Positions 4,652-5,017 of a DNA stretch of 5,017 nt are shown here, one piece after another. The stretch is taken from positions 1 through 5,017 of the forward strand of contig CAIZKA010000548.1 in assembly GCA_903933395.1 (NCBI GenBank). The letters are read 5' to 3'. Within the stretch, counting starts at the first letter, position 1, and each line of letters starts with the position of its first letter. The DNA is from an uncultured beta proteobacterium. GTDB lineage: Bacteria; Pseudomonadota; Gammaproteobacteria; Burkholderiales; Rhodocyclaceae. Below the pieces are notes generated by a model. The model did not search any database and had not been told where the DNA came from. It saw nothing but the letters and a program-made list of their open reading frames with translations. A program made the translations under genes and the position numbers.

Positions 4652-5017
4652 ATGAAACGCCTTCGCATTGCCATCGCCCAGATGAACGCCACGGTGGGCG
4701 ACCTCGCCGGCAACGCCGACCGGATTCTGGAGTTCGCCGTCCGTGCCCGCGCCGGCGGCGCGGATGTGCTGCTGACGCCGGAACTGGCCCTCTGCGGCTA
4801 TCCGCCGGAAGACCTGCTGATGCGCCCGGACTTCTACCGCGCCTGCGCGGCCCAGGTCGGCCGTCTTGCCGCCGCTGCCGCGCTGCCAATCATTGTCGGC
4901 CATCCGGAAGCGTCCGGAGGCAGGCGCTACAACGCGGCATCGTTGCTGGCGGACGGCCGGATTGCGGCGACCTATCGCAAGCGCCGCCTGCCCAACTACG
5001 AGGTGTTCGACGAGGAG
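4652..5017 (+). CDS. nadE: Glutamine-dependent NAD+ synthetase, N-terminal glutaminase part
   Basis: This is the first 122 codons of a gene that runs out of the window. The sequence is the nitrilase-fold glutaminase domain of the long NadE type, which frees ammonia from glutamine and channels it to a C-terminal synthetase that turns deamido-NAD+ into NAD+ with ATP. Visible motifs are the start MKRLRIAIAQMN, the catalytic-glutamate segment TPELALCGYPPEDLL (E44), and YRKRRLPNYEVFDEE with the catalytic lysine K110. The catalytic cysteine would lie just beyond the window. A start at 4652 fits the family's N-terminus; an internal ATG at 4682 would cut off the first beta strand. No Shine-Dalgarno sequence is visible. 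Other nitrilase-family amidases share the fold, but the ALCGYPPEDLL and LPNYEVFDE segments point to NadE. Confidence 0.93.
   Translation, partial: MKRLRIAIAQMNATVGDLAGNADRILEFAVRARAGGADVLLTPELALCGYPPEDLLMRPDFYRACAAQVGRLAAAAALPIIVGHPEASGGRRYNAASLLADGRIAATYRKRRLPNYEVFDEE

Noticed and set aside
4463..4903. A 146-codon open frame on the - strand across the ppa-nadE gap
   Set aside because: It covers the terminator hairpin, the tandem repeat and the antisense of nadE; the Arg/Pro-rich translation comes from the GC-rich repeat.

Overview
The window is a GC-rich stretch of ordinary bacterial chromosome. The gene content, the family variants, and the style of the promoters and intergenic repeats suggest a betaproteobacterium, perhaps of the Rhodocyclales or a related order. 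That placement is an inference from protein look and base composition, not from a marker gene. I see no phage, transposase, CRISPR array, tRNA or rRNA, and no gene-free stretch longer than about 215 bases.

Left part (1-852, + strand): the C-terminal end of a copper-type P1B ATPase (copA) runs into the window from the left. A 68-residue CopZ-like copper chaperone gene follows after one base. Together they form a copper export and handling unit. A 34-bp palindrome (886-919) lies between copZ and the convergent dps gene and probably ends transcription from one or both sides.

Middle part (927-3733, - strand, read right to left): ahpC, ahpF and dps form a peroxide-defence cluster. AhpC reduces peroxides, AhpF re-reduces AhpC with NAD(P)H, and the Dps-family protein is expected to store iron and so limit Fenton chemistry. 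The ahpC-ahpF gap holds a double-hairpin REP-like repeat (3060-3126). Upstream of ahpC I can read a -35/-10 pair (3802-3807 and 3779-3784), a 14-bp perfect palindrome over the -35, and a site matching the spacing of the OxyR consensus (3808-3844).

Right part (3912-5017, + strand): ppa (inorganic pyrophosphatase) is transcribed divergently from ahpC. It has a perfect TATAAT, a strong ribosome binding site, a GTG start and a textbook intrinsic terminator (4516-4540). Next comes a two-unit tandem repeat of about 42 bp (4543-4626). The window ends inside the 5' part of a glutamine-dependent NAD+ synthetase gene (nadE), whose -10-like box is so close to the ATG that the mRNA may be leaderless. Ppa and NadE are linked biochemically, because NAD+ synthetase releases pyrophosphate, but the terminator suggests separate transcription.

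I did not find a clearly new biological system. The points most worth checking are the regulatory region of ahpC, the tandem hairpin repeat, the possible leaderless nadE, and a non-standard residue at a metal-ligand position of Dps.
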